Assembly (NCBI GenBank): GCA_002812745.2
Contig: NCSJ02000020.1
Span: 62,001 to 126,000 of the forward strand
DNA: 64,000 nt
Origin: Scytalidium lignicola
Taxonomy: Eukaryota > Ascomycota > Leotiomycetes
Reading direction: 5' to 3'
Shown here: piece after piece, positions 22,985 to 34,440 of the stretch
Position numbering within the stretch: the first letter of the stretch is position 1
Layout of the letters: each line of letters begins with the position of its first letter
Program-made: the position numbers and the translations under genes
The notes under the pieces: model-generated
What the model was told of the DNA's origin: nothing
The model's database searches: none
Seen by the model: only the letters and a program-made list of their open reading frames with translations

Positions 22985-24532
22985 ATGTCAGGAGGTAGAA
23001 AATCTTTGGCTTGTAGGCCACGAACTGATACTGAGGATCTGATCTCGAAGCTCCCTGATGAAGTGAAAATTATGATCCTCAAATATATCTCTCTAGTCGA
23101 CATCCAAAATCTTAGATTAACTTCGCTCTCCTGGAGCCGATTTGGGGGGAGAGGGCTTTTTCCAGATGGAGTATACATTCGACCACACCGAAAAGGCGAT
23201 ATGATTCGTCTTCTTTCTATCTGCTCGAGGCCGTGGCTAGCTGATCATATCAAGAGAGTAACCATCTACCTGGGTGATATGTGCATGCAGTCTCTACGGT
23301 CGTTGGTGGTAGATCTACGGAATTTGTCACCATTGTATCCTAGGTCAGCTTACGACGAGCTGATATCTTTGCTTGACCACAACGCCGTTAGCATGTATAA
23401 TTGGATGGAACAGAAGGATATTCATGAGATGTTACGGCATGCCTTTACAAGGATACCAAATCTGGAGACCGTAGCCGCTGTGTCAAAGGAATTCCCATTC
23501 TGTGACTTGGCACCTGAGCTCACAAGTTGCTGGAGAAATGCACTAGATATCGCCCGGTATAAAGACCCATTCTCCTTCCAGCTACCTGCACTTTCATTTC
23601 ATGGATATAGAGAGGTTTTACAGGCAGTTCGATTTTGCCCGAGACGCCTGAAGAATATCGTTTTGGATAGTGTTCCAATTGAATGTTTCATGGATATGGA
23701 CATAGGCTCTCAAAACTTACCGAATGTTGTCTCCGAGACCAATCATATTCCAGGACGAAATCCAATATCAGACAAAATGAAGAACTTGATGGCAAGTGTT
23801 GAGAGCCTGAAAATCGGCTTCACTGGAAGATTATCCCACTACTCTTTTATGAGCTTCCACGCCGCCCTTACTATTACCAGTATTCTCGAGTCATCACGAC
23901 ATCTTCGATTCTTGGACCTAACCTGGTCAATGGAGAAACTCGCATCACCTCAATTCCACACTGAATTTCGCGAAGCTTTGACAAGCTGTGTGTGGCCGAA
24001 TCTGGAACGTCTGATGCTGACTGACTTAATGCTGGATTCGTGGGACCTGCTGCCCTTTCTTTTCAGACATGCAAGAACTCTCAAAGATATTCGACTTGAA
24101 AACAGTGTCATACCCCACCAAGGAACTTCCTATTTTGAGATTCTCAAGGATATTAGAGACAGGTTGAACCTGAGAAAGTTTGAGCTCGTGATAAATCCTG
24201 TGGCCACTTTCCCGCTAAAACTTTCCAATGGCCAATGGCAAAATATTCCTATTAATATATTAGGCCCTGATTCTCCTCGCTCACACTCAAGAGTCTTAGA
24301 GAATTATGTCCTCCTACGGGAAGGTTGGCCGATGAAGAGTATAAATCCCAGTAACGTCGGTTGGGAGCAGAAGGAGAATGCGCCAGTACCGGTCTGGCTT
24401 GAGCCAGATCTTGATAAGGAGTATGGAAAGCACCTTGCTATGAGATGCGGGGAAGATAGCGATCATCAAATACGTATTCAACCTATTGATGAGTGGTTGA
24501 ACAAAAAGGACGAACGCTTTGGGAAATCTTAG
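22985..24532 (+). CDS. F-box protein
   Basis: Probable substrate adaptor of an SCF (Skp1-Cullin-F-box) ubiquitin ligase, 515 residues in one exon. The F-box lies at about residues 18-60 (LISKLPDEVKIMILKYISLV, then DIQNLRLTSLSWSRFG). The remainder has leucine-rich, repeat-like spacing (for example LRFLDLTWSM, LERLMLTDLML, LKDIRLENSVI), compatible with a degenerate LRR-type substrate-binding region, as in the large, fast-evolving F-box families of filamentous fungi. The target is unknown. The ATG at 22985 is the first in frame; no introns are needed. Confidence 0.85.
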   Translation: MSGGRKSLACRPRTDTEDLISKLPDEVKIMILKYISLVDIQNLRLTSLSWSRFGGRGLFPDGVYIRPHRKGDMIRLLSICSRPWLADHIKRVTIYLGDMCMQSLRSLVVDLRNLSPLYPRSAYDELISLLDHNAVSMYNWMEQKDIHEMLRHAFTRIPNLETVAAVSKEFPFCDLAPELTSCWRNALDIARYKDPFSFQLPALSFHGYREVLQAVRFCPRRLKNIVLDSVPIECFMDMDIGSQNLPNVVSETNHIPGRNPISDKMKNLMASVESLKIGFTGRLSHYSFMSFHAALTITSILESSRHLRFLDLTWSMEKLASPQFHTEFREALTSCVWPNLERLMLTDLMLDSWDLLPFLFRHARTLKDIRLENSVIPHQGTSYFEILKDIRDRLNLRKFELVINPVATFPLKLSNGQWQNIPINILGPDSPRSHSRVLENYVLLREGWPMKSINPSNVGWEQKENAPVPVWLEPDLDKEYGKHLAMRCGEDSDHQIRIQPIDEWLNKKDERFGKS

Positions 24533-25199
24533 ATATGATACCCTTAGAAAATCTCTCCCAGTCACGTATAAACATTGATAATTTTCTCACATTCTCTGTG
24601 ACTGTCTATACCCGCTTGAAATCGAAAGCATCCGAATATCGGAATACGAGACCACTCGGAGGTGAACCTAGGGTAGGCATCGGCAACCGATTTCCTGGTA
24701 GTCATTTTGTAATTTTCTTAGGTTGTTTTGTTTTGAAGGGAGTCTACTCAAGGTAAATGCTTGGCCTGGGATACATGTCTCTAGTATGACGACATATGTC
24801 CTGGCTTACCTGGTTTCTCTGCAAATGTCCTTGAAATATCCAATATAATTAGATGTCAAGCTATACCGAGCAAAATTGTGGACGGCATTAGTGACATACT
24901 TTTCATGGAAATAGTGATTTGTAGATTCGGAGATTCGGGTATTTAGACGTTGGGGTATGGGAGGAGACTAGAGGTGTTACTTAGCGTTTTGCGAGCTCCC
25001 CTTTTATCCAGATTATGTAACGGCCCTTTCTGACTGAGCCTTATGCTTTGCTAGGTTCTAGAGATGCATGTCTCACTTTCTCACCTTGGCTTCCAGCCAT
25101 TTTGTCAAAACCAAAGGACGCAATAATAGATCATGTTGAAATGTACACATCTCTGGGTTTACTTTGATCAAAACAAAAACACGTACACTTGATCTCTAT
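24533..25199. other. Intergenic between convergent F-box and LanC-like genes
   Basis: No gene seen. Confidence 0.5.
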
Positions 25200-26324
25200 T
25201 TAAGTATAGCCTGGTATCCCTCTAATTCGGCCGCCACTACAGACACTTGCCCAAAGCCAGGCAATACCCCCAAGTCCAGTCCCTAAACTGTACTTCTCTC
25301 CATAACTGGCATCTTCAGTGAACCAACCTTCCTTAATGCCTCTCTGGTAAATCTCTAGTGTACAAAGTTGCAAGAACACATCCCGCTGTTCTGGTAATAG
25401 CGCAAGTGCGTTGCCAGCGATCCCATGACAGAGATTAGGGATCTTACGCAAAAGTCCGTTCTTCAAAATGCAACCCCTTCCTTTAGACACAGCTTGATCT
25501 ATTTGGTTATGGAGATTTGGAAAGAAGGGTCGTAAGGCTAACAACGAGATGACCCAGCCTCCAGCTCCATGGCAGAACTGAACCAACTTCGTCCTTCCCC
25601 CTGGAAGGCTGCTCGGCCAATTACCGTCATCGACCTGAATAGATAACATTTCAGATAGATAACTCTCCATTTTCCCTGCGTACCCTGGGTCCCACAGGAT
25701 TATCTGTGTAAGAACCCCAATTTCTCCGTGGGCCGGTCCCAGATACTCTTTCCCATGCCATTCCCAGGGCGGACCATCTTTCAAAATAGCCTTAATAACA
25801 TCCTTGCCAAATGGTTCAAGTACTTTCTCCGAGCCTGGAACATTCTCACAGATAATACGTGCCATAGCCAAGGCACCAGCTTTGCCATTCCACCATTCAT
25901 CAGAAGCATGACTATCATTTGCGGTAATAATAGGCAAATATCGAGCAAATCGCTCAACAAATCGCATATCCTTGGTATAAGCAGCACCTACAGCAAGATA
26001 TGCTAGCATTGATGAGGATTGCCCACACCGTCCAGGAGATACATCGTCTTCATCCGGCTTTGCATTTATCAGATATTGGCTACACCAGTGGTTGGGTTCT
26101 TCGCCCCTTATTTTCAAGGAGGGAAATTCTTTCATTACTTGGAAGAATAAATAGGCAAGCCCAGCTGAACCTAGCCAGAAACCTCCATGTTTAGAAGGCG
26201 CTGGTGGATTATTTATCACAACAATCTCTAAATATTGAAAGAGTTCCTCCTCAGGTGATATTGGCTTGCTCAGTTTCAATTCCTTCTGGATCTGGTCTAG
26301 TTGCAAGTGTCGAGAATCTGACAT
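25200..26324 (-). CDS. LanC-like protein
   Basis: Member of the lanthionine synthetase C-like (LANCL) family, 374 residues in one exon. The double alpha-barrel signature is visible: GxxG repeats (GSAGLAYL about 52-59, GKAGALAMARI, HGEIGVL at 199, CHGAGGWV at 251, CHGIAGNA at 299, GLGGIAWLW near 350). The zinc ligands expected from the family, Cys251, Cys299 and His300, are all present, so the metal site is intact. Eukaryotic LanC-like proteins do not make lantibiotics; family knowledge links them to adding glutathione to dehydroamino acids in damaged proteins. No LanB-like partner or precursor peptide lies nearby. Start at ATG 26324; the neighbouring F-box gene is convergent. Confidence 0.9.
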   Translation of the reverse strand: MSDSRHLQLDQIQKELKLSKPISPEEELFQYLEIVVINNPPAPSKHGGFWLGSAGLAYLFFQVMKEFPSLKIRGEEPNHWCSQYLINAKPDEDDVSPGRCGQSSSMLAYLAVGAAYTKDMRFVERFARYLPIITANDSHASDEWWNGKAGALAMARIICENVPGSEKVLEPFGKDVIKAILKDGPPWEWHGKEYLGPAHGEIGVLTQIILWDPGYAGKMESYLSEMLSIQVDDGNWPSSLPGGRTKLVQFCHGAGGWVISLLALRPFFPNLHNQIDQAVSKGRGCILKNGLLRKIPNLCHGIAGNALALLPEQRDVFLQLCTLEIYQRGIKEGWFTEDASYGEKYSLGTGLGGIAWLWASVCSGGRIRGIPGYT

Positions 26325-26962
26325 GATAACGTTCTATATAGATGAATAAAGAAATTAAGAAAGTTATATCTTGCTTAGATTATTTACAAGTTGTTTAATA
26401 TCAGTTGAACAAGATATAAATGCAGAGGTGATGTCACATCATCCGACGTCACTTGACCGATATTTGAAAAGTAATAATAAGTCGCTAATCTCACTGAGCA
26501 TGCTGCAAAGAATAGAATTGCGACCCTGGATACTAAATATTATTATTCTGTAACGATGGAAATTAGGGTGCACGGAATTGAGGGCAACCTTGTGGAGATT
26601 GTTTCTGGTAGACTATCTTTAGAAGTTAATTTGTTTAAAATTGATCCCACGGAACTACAGAACGTGGAATTTGCATTTACGATAAGCCAATTATGGTGTC
26701 AATGATAATCTGTATCTATGAAATTATCTCCTTGCTAGCAAAGAGTTTTAAGGAATATGTTTATTTTGAGGCTATTTTGTAGCTAATATTACCGCAAACA
26801 ATGATGCTCTCGCGAAAAGAGTGCTAGCTAAGACTATTGCTAAAGAACATGTAAAGGGGGAAATAAAGTAAAATATCTATAACCCTTTAAGTTTCAAGAG
26901 CCTGTTGCTGTCATTAATATCCCCTCCACGTGTTTCGAGTTTACTGTGGCCCGGATTTGGCA
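26325..26962. other. AT-rich spacer
   Basis: Separates two minus-strand genes: promoter of the LanC-like gene and 3' side of the next gene. No gene seen. Confidence 0.5.
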
Positions 26963-29515
26963 TTAAAATGACATTCTATAATCCTTGCTAAAGAAACTCG
27001 AATTTCCTCCTTCGCCAAAATCGATTTGGTTAGGTAAAGCAGGTCGAAAGTTGCTCAGGGTTCCAGCGGAAGAAGGTATCCTGTAGGCAGAGCTGAGTAG
27101 AGTGCCAAATGCTGCATCTAGAAACGGAGCAGCAGAATCCGCAACCGTTATTCTATTCAATTCTCCAAGAGTGAGAGGCTTCTTTTCAGTTGATTTATCT
27201 GCTAGACCTAATAGACCATTAATCGACCGCCATTGGCTAACTTTTTGAAAATTCTCCATGTCTTGAATATAGTCATCGGCGGTCATAGAGAGCCGTATTT
27301 GTCCACTATAAAACCACTCATCAATTTCTCTCGCCTTTTTCAGATCATCATTTCTCTCATAGAGCTCGATATTTTCTGCTGATGACTGCTCAATTTGCTT
27401 TCGAATAGTGACAGAAAGAGGCTTGAATTTTCCACTCATGTCACCTGGCAGGCCATACGGAAAATACTTCGAAGCTAGGGGAATTGGTAGGGTATCCAAG
27501 GCTCTTTTGCTATCTACAACTTCTAACGCTGGTAGAGATATGGCCAGTCCTTGCTGTTTTCGGACATTGGTGCTAGGAACCGGAGTTGAAACTGAAGTGT
27601 TGCGAGAGTGTATATTATTAGACAGACCACGGACATATTGTCTTCGTCCTGGAGGTCCTGCAGTGAGAGGTTGTGGGTATCCAGATAGATGACTCTGAAT
27701 AAGAGATTTCGTAGAATCAATAGCAGATCTATAGTCCGTGCTATATTGGTATGTTGCAGAATTGAGGGATGACTTCAAGGCAGTTGTTGACAGCAGGTCA
27801 GAGCTGCATGATGGCGAATTATGATTTTCGTGCTCACTTTTGGTAAGGTTTATGTATTTATTGTTGACCATGTTGTTCGATATTGGGTGTTTAATAGTAT
27901 TGGAGGATTGGTTGCCAATTGTTGGGAACTGTGGTCGAAGGTTATACTCAAAATTTAAAATGTCCTCACGAACAGTATCTTGGAAGGAGGAAGATGAATA
28001 ATCTGATTTTCCGGCTGTATGACTGTTTCTTATGCCATATAGGCTCCCGCTTCTCCCTAATTCTTTCTCCATGTTCTCAATAAGAGAATGATCGTGCCTT
28101 CCGAATAATTGTTTCGTTAGTGTTGGTGTTGCCGAAAGACGCTGCATATTCTTAAATCGCGCCTGCTGAGCTGACCCGGATTGGATTCTCAATGGTGTCT
28201 GCAGATGATTCACTGAGAGATATTGTTCAGTTGTGTGAGAAGTGATTGATGAAGGAGCTTTTAATGGAGTGTTCTGATAAAATGAGTCCGCATTCCGAGC
28301 AAGGTGCTCAGCGTAACGCGTAGCGCTCTGCAAAGCAAAAGGGTCCTTTGGTTGGTAATAAGACTCGTGGCTATTGTGCGTCGATGAAGTTCCATAGGAC
28401 TTTCGTCCAGATACCTCCCTCTCACGCTGAACCCGGTTTGGAGCACTGAATCGAGGAGCAGAATTTGGATCCACAAGAGAACCAACAGTGGTATAAGTAA
28501 CCTTCTGTGGAGTTATTGTCAATGGCTCTGGTGAATCATCTGATAAAGTGGCTACAGCAAGGCTTGAATTCCACTCTAAACTATCAAACCAATCGTCACG
28601 ATTAACTGATAGTTTTGTGTCATCGAGTGCAACACCGAGATAATCCATATCTGTCTTGAAATTGCTTTCTATGATCTTGTTGTCATCCAACCTGTCTGGA
28701 TCGCTGGTATTTGTCACAATGGACTCCGCTGATAGTTTCTTCAGAACCGCACTGTCAAACTGTGATATGGAAGGAGTGATATTTGGTTGAGGAGATACTA
28801 TAGATGCGGAAATAGTTGGATAAATATCTAAGGTTTTAGAAACAAGTTCCGCGTTGGATATATCAGAATCCGGTTTATGCGCAACCAGCTCCTCACACTG
28901 TGGAGGAGATTGTGGTGTTGCAGGAACAGGCGAAGATGTTCGTGATCCATTTATCCTGCCCACATCGCTTATACCTTCAATGGAAGAAACATCAAAGGGG
29001 GGACTTATCGCTCTATCTTTCTTTTTCTTCAATATTACCCTTAAGGCTCGATGTTGGTCGAGAGTGGCATATGCTTTAGAGATGTTATTCAAAGATGTAT
29101 CTAGTTCTCTACAGCGGGTACCTGTTTGGGTGTAGTATGAAGTCGATATTATTGCTTTTGCAAATGTTTTAGGGGATTCCTCTAAACATACTGACGTCGA
29201 TGAGTAGAATGGGCCTTTTGCTAATCGATTTTTTATCTCTAGTTGAATCGATTCCTTATATATAAAATCCTGTTGGTTGCCATGTTCAAGATACTTCTCT
29301 TGTTCCGGTGCTGGCTTGGTTTGGATATGTCTGAAACTTGTTCTACGAGGCCTATAGTACCTTGCATTGAGTTTCCCTTTGACGACTGTTTAAACCAATG
29401 ATATATTGTTAGCATCTAAGCCGTGTCTAATAAGAAACAACGAAATGGAGTATGGGACAGACAAGGTTGACTAACCTGGCTGGCTTCTGGCAGCCCTAGA
29501 TTTGAGAGAACCCAT
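26963..29515 (-). CDS. Large disordered conserved-type fungal protein, unknown function
   Basis: Two exons (29515-29476, 29385-26963; intron 90 nt) give 820 residues. The tiny first exon encodes a basic start (MGSLKSRAARSQP). Most of the chain is Ser/Thr/Asn/Gln-rich and looks disordered. Order returns near the C-terminus (about residues 640-820), with KYFPYGLPGDMSGKF, a charged helix (ENIELYERNDDLKKAREIDE), a WFYSGQIRLS segment and a Phe-rich end. The change from disorder to a compact C-terminal segment suggests a conserved domain there. I recognise no named family. Adding exon 1 is supported by a clean GT..AG pair, correct frame and a good ATG. Confidence 0.75.
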
Positions 29516-30728
29516 TACCACTTCTATAGCATTATACTTATAAACTGGAAAAGGAAACACCACCAAAAATGATAAGGCCTGCAGATTGCTATACTTCAAC
29601 TGTGGTTTAATGGAGACATGGTTCTTCACATCGCAGCTAGAGATTGATTGAGATTTGAATAACTTGAGGAACCCAAAGGGTATGGCTAGGGGAATGTCTT
29701 ACGTTATTTGTCTTGCTAAAGTAGCATACCCTTTGCAATTATATATAACCATGTTCCGCTACATTCTTCTAAGCTCTAAGTTTGTGGCTCTTTCAACGCT
29801 CTGAAACTGGTGACACTAAATTCCGAGAACATACGCTAATCTTTTGCCATAGCTTAACTGTTACAATGGCCTAAGCATGATCATATTCTACCTTGTAGAG
29901 AGCCGATAATGCTTTTATTTCGAAAAGATCAGAACATACGGAGTTCTCAAGATAGGTTCTGCTGGGAGAATAGATACAGCAAGCAACATTGCCGACATCT
30001 CTCCACCTCGATATCTGTACTACAACCTTGACTTGGCCAGGGAGCAAGTAATATTTAGATTCATAAAGTTGAAGGATTGTATAACATGAAACACCATTCT
30101 TGATATCTGAGGAAGAGAGGCTTGAAAGAAAGGCTCTTTGAGAAGAAATCTCACTTAGCCTTAACACGGAGGCGACTCTCCACTTCTTATGATAGGTAAG
30201 CAAGTGCGCTCCCGCATATCCAAACGCAACAGAAATTTAATGGCATATAAAGCTATAGAATGGAAGGCCTGAAAGTCCGGAAAGCCTGAAGTTAGCTAAT
30301 ATTGGTATCTGCAGTGCATAAACATCTCCGTCCGGAAATGGATCGTAAGATCCGATCCTAGGAATCAGATTCATGTCTAGGTAGTGCGCCGTCTGCTAGT
30401 GAAAATAATAGCCTATTTTGCACGACAAAATGTTGTTGACAATGTTAATTTTCTGATTAACATGTGTAACTCTGTACGAGTAATTACAAGTTGAAGAAAT
30501 CCCGGGAAAATGCAAGTGTCACGTGCAGCCGAGAGCGTCGCATCAAGTATCTATCGGCTACCGTACTTGGCGGTCGTACCATTGACCCGGATTTAGAGCT
30601 CCATGGCAATTTATCGTTCGATTGATTATTGTTGCGAGCTTCAATGAATCTCCTGAAGCCCCATCCTCATTGTGTCTTCCCATAGCGTTACCAAGGAGAT
30701 AAGAATGGAATATCCCAATCAGCTCTAG
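29516..30728. other. Divergent promoter region
   Basis: Lies between the minus-strand orphan and the plus-strand PPR gene. A 110-codon open stretch on the minus strand (30203-29871) starts only with TTG and has no recognisable features, so I do not call it a gene. Confidence 0.45.
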
Positions 30729-33700
30729 ATGTCAACCACGCTTCCTGTGCCCTCAAAGGGTGCGCTACGAATTCTGCGAAATCTTGCCTTGGGAACATCG
30801 TGTACGGTTGCTTTTGGAGCTGCGGTATTGACAGAGGACCGCCGCCGTCGAATCCGTGCTCTTCGAGAAGTGCATAGTAATGCCGAAAAACTAAAGTCAT
30901 CGAGAAACTACCATAGCCAAGGTGCTACCATAGTAGAGTCGTTAGAGGAAAACGCATTGAAGGGCCTCGGGCTTATCCACACGAAGTCACAATCGCCTGC
31001 AAAGTCCCCACCACCGCTTCCGCTCTCTGCATATGATGTTCCAAGTTCAGACTATTGGGTTGGCGTACCAGAAGCCACTGAAGATGTCTACCGGGGCCCC
31101 AACAATAAGGGATGCTCAAATGGATGTTCTCCAGCCTCCAATGACCTAGAGGATATCGAGGTTTTTGGGAGAGGTTTCGAATCCGGTTTTCCCGGTAAAT
31201 CTATCAAGCCCCATGGAATTGAGGTTCCCAGGGGCTTGTATGATGGAAGTCAATTATTCGCTGAGTGGGAGCGGCTGCAGCAGTCGACAGCCGCCACGTT
31301 AACCTATGAAACTGCTGCTAGATTGGAAACAGAAAATGACATTCGTCAAGGAAGGCTTGTTCTTGATATTGTAGCTCTTTTAGATAACGCGGCTACTTTA
31401 AATGGTGTTGGCAAGCATCACGCATTGGATGCGGCAGCGACTAGGTTTGCGGAAACCTTCGAGGATGGGATGGACATTCAACATATTAGAGAACCTCTCT
31501 TGGGTGCCATTATTCGACTTTCTCGTGCTTGTATCTCCGCAAACCAGCTCCAAGCAGCTTTGAAAATCCTCGAAACCTTCGTGAGTTCTCCGATTGACGC
31601 AAAAGTCTACTATCAGCTAAGTCCGGCACCAATTATTCAATATCTCTTAAGGGACCCGGTGTTTAAGGCAGATAAGAAGGACTTAGCAGCAAAAATGCAG
31701 TTGAAGTTGAATTTGCAACGCGCTATTCGGTTGTTTCTGGTGAAGTTTAATAGCAACCAATCATCGTTACCCCCACCGATGAGCGCGTTAGGTGAAGCAT
31801 TGTGCGAAGCTTCTTGCAATCACGGTCTGTATCATTTGACTGATAAGATCTACCACCGTCTTGTAGTGGGACAAAAGGAGGAAGTCATTAAGGTATCTAA
31901 ATACCTCATAATAGCAGCACACGAGCGAGGCGATCACACATCTACAATTGGATATTTCCAAAAATATTATTCAAAAATCTCTCAAGATAAGGCTGGTTTC
32001 TCTTCAATTTTTAATAGAGTTGCCTCATCCGTCTTGAAGTTGGGTGACATCAGTAAATTGGAGGAATTTCTAAGGGCCTCTCAAATTGCTACAAGTTGTG
32101 GGACATATAAAACACCGACAACAGGTCTGCTTCAACTTCTTGGGTACCATTGGAGGAGTGGGCACGATTTGGACAGAACCCGAGCTCTGTTCGACAGTCT
32201 TGAGTCTTTTGTTCATCAAAGTGAGCGGCCGGAAGCTGCTTATGCTGCCATCATACAGTTTTGCGTTGAAGCTGGAGACGAAGCGAAGGCCTTAGAATAC
32301 TACCACAAATTTCTGAGTTTATTCCCTGATGCTCTACCAAATGCGCGCATTAGTGGGCATCTTGCTCTCGCAAAAGCCATGCGTGGAGATTGGACTGCAG
32401 TTCGAACAGACTTCGAGAAAATGTCAAAGTACTCCACGAATACAGCAGACTCAAATATTTGTAGCGAAGTCTTTGTGCCTGTTTTAAAGCTTTTTGCTGC
32501 AACGCATCAAATCAGGGATACAGAGCAGTTTTTACAAAGCTTTATACGTCATTGTAACATACAGTTGAACCTTTATATGTCAAACATCATGGTTGATGCA
32601 TATGCTCAAGTTGGGGAGATAGACTCCCTTGCGAAGTGGATACAGTATGCTGCATCTGTTGGGTGCCCTTTTGACTCGGTCTCATTCAACATTGTTCTCA
32701 ACAAGTGCCATAGCAGGTGGAAGTTTACATTTGACGATTTGAACCGACTTTTCAAATATATCCGGGAGAACCTGTCTGGCTATACAGAAGGCCTCATTTC
32801 AGCTGACACTATTTCGATAATGCGTCGCATTGCTGTGGCTGAGTACGATGGAAATGCTCCTGCAATTGCCACAATAATGACGCAATTGGGTCTTCAGCCA
32901 AAAAGCATCCAACATCTTGATTGCCAGCGATTACAGGAGGATATGGCTAAAGCGCTCGCCATGGATGAACCAGAAAAGGCGTTAGAGTTATATACGGAAG
33001 CGTTTATGTACCGAGAAGTCCAAGTCAATCCCGAGATTCTTGCTGCTGCTGTAAAGGCATCACTACAACTTAATGGCACGAATATTAGCCAAGCAATGGA
33101 TATACTTGAGCAAGCCAAAAGATGTGGCTGTAAAGATATGACTTCCGGAATTGTATCTATATTCATGCACGAGCTCTCCCGGTTACATGCTAAAGATCTT
33201 GTGGAGTCGACATCTAGGTTCATCTTTCAAAATATAAGGCAACGGGGCATTCCAGTCCCAATCAATGTGGTCACCCATACCGTCAACATTCTAGTCAAGA
33301 CCCATCGATATGAGGAGGCATTGACATTCTGGAATTCAATGTCTTCTTCCCTTGGTGGGCATTCATCTATTAACCTCCCTACCTTGACTGTCCTCCTTAA
33401 TGCACATATTGGCCTCGGAAATAGCCAAGGAATCAAGTGGATCATGGAAACCCTTGTCACAAGTAATATGATTCCGGACAAACAACTTGTCCAGAATCTG
33501 AAAAATGCTAGGCGCGCTACAGCCAAAAAGATTAGGACGGCTAAGATATATAGAGAAGATCCAGGATATGACCTCCTTAGGTTCCAAGCAGTGCTCGAGG
33601 AAGCTCTTCAGCAAGTCATGGCAATTCGCGCTGCAGCAAGGGTGGAAAAGATTGATGTTAAGCAGAAGGTGATTAACATTATAGAGAAGGCGATTGAAGA

Positions 33701-33794
33701 TCAGCGTGTGGCACCGAAAGCGATTCATCGCAAAGGCAGCGAACGCGTATTGCATGCAGAATACTCAGTTCTTAATACTCTGCATATTGTATAG
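30729..33794 (+). CDS. Pentatricopeptide-repeat type mitochondrial protein
   Basis: 1021 residues, one exon. The N-terminus is basic and hydroxylated with one hydrophobic stretch (NLALGTSCTVAFGAAVLT, about 18-35) and then RRRRIR, fitting mitochondrial import and possibly an inner-membrane anchor. From about residue 360 onward it is an array of paired helices with PPR/TPR spacing (for example ERPEAAYAAIIQFCVEAGDEAKALEYYHKFL, LYMSNIMVDAYAQVGEIDSLAKWIQYAA, INVVTHTVNILVKTHRYEEALTFW). Fungal proteins of this build bind mitochondrial mRNAs or act in translation and assembly of respiratory complexes; the exact target is not readable here. ATG at 30729 follows tctag and is the first in frame. Confidence 0.85.
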   Translation: MSTTLPVPSKGALRILRNLALGTSCTVAFGAAVLTEDRRRRIRALREVHSNAEKLKSSRNYHSQGATIVESLEENALKGLGLIHTKSQSPAKSPPPLPLSAYDVPSSDYWVGVPEATEDVYRGPNNKGCSNGCSPASNDLEDIEVFGRGFESGFPGKSIKPHGIEVPRGLYDGSQLFAEWERLQQSTAATLTYETAARLETENDIRQGRLVLDIVALLDNAATLNGVGKHHALDAAATRFAETFEDGMDIQHIREPLLGAIIRLSRACISANQLQAALKILETFVSSPIDAKVYYQLSPAPIIQYLLRDPVFKADKKDLAAKMQLKLNLQRAIRLFLVKFNSNQSSLPPPMSALGEALCEASCNHGLYHLTDKIYHRLVVGQKEEVIKVSKYLIIAAHERGDHTSTIGYFQKYYSKISQDKAGFSSIFNRVASSVLKLGDISKLEEFLRASQIATSCGTYKTPTTGLLQLLGYHWRSGHDLDRTRALFDSLESFVHQSERPEAAYAAIIQFCVEAGDEAKALEYYHKFLSLFPDALPNARISGHLALAKAMRGDWTAVRTDFEKMSKYSTNTADSNICSEVFVPVLKLFAATHQIRDTEQFLQSFIRHCNIQLNLYMSNIMVDAYAQVGEIDSLAKWIQYAASVGCPFDSVSFNIVLNKCHSRWKFTFDDLNRLFKYIRENLSGYTEGLISADTISIMRRIAVAEYDGNAPAIATIMTQLGLQPKSIQHLDCQRLQEDMAKALAMDEPEKALELYTEAFMYREVQVNPEILAAAVKASLQLNGTNISQAMDILEQAKRCGCKDMTSGIVSIFMHELSRLHAKDLVESTSRFIFQNIRQRGIPVPINVVTHTVNILVKTHRYEEALTFWNSMSSSLGGHSSINLPTLTVLLNAHIGLGNSQGIKWIMETLVTSNMIPDKQLVQNLKNARRATAKKIRTAKIYREDPGYDLLRFQAVLEEALQQVMAIRAAARVEKIDVKQKVINIIEKAIEDQRVAPKAIHRKGSERVLHAEYSVLNTLHIV

Positions 33795-34440
33795 TATCCC
33801 AATAGGGGGAGATCACACGCTCTTTTAACCCAATATCCTTAAATATAGTTAATATTAAGCTTGAACCCGTTCCGTATACAGTATTGTGTTTCTTCCAATC
33901 GTGGCAATNAAAAAAGCTACAAAACTCCTTGGTATGGCATCGCATATAGTAAGCTATTATGGCTGTGTATTTTACAGTAAGAAATATCGAAATGCGTTTG
34001 GATAGTTCTTTCAAAATTTCAGCTTTCATCAGGATCGTACTCAATAACGGTACCTTGACAAATTTCGTTAAGAGTAGCTAAACTGATGTCATGCAAACAA
34101 CCTGAAACACCCAAATTTGATTGAGAACATTGTTGAATCATTGCTATTAATTCTAGCCCGCTTCAACTAAATGACCCAATCTGTGGTCCCCCCCATTATG
34201 CATACAACCAAAAGCAAACTAACACGCCTAATTGCAGTGGTAAAAAAGCGAAAAGCAAGCCTTTCCATCCATGCCTTTCATCGGGTATCATCGAACGCCC
34301 CCATGCCGAACCAAACCGCGGATCAGATCGACCCAGCCATCCTAGAAGGCGGGTAAGAAGCTGAAAGAAAGGTTTCCGTGCTTGCACACTTCTAATCTAG
34401 TCTCCTCATTCTGAGGCTGGTGGGGCGCGTCTCGACGTGT
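33795..34440. other. Spacer between convergent PPR and eIF1 genes
   Basis: No gene seen; an 'n' occurs at 33909 just before an A run. Confidence 0.5.

Noticed and set aside
29871..30203. 110-codon open frame on the minus strand
   Set aside because: Only a TTG start, no splice context and no recognisable motif.
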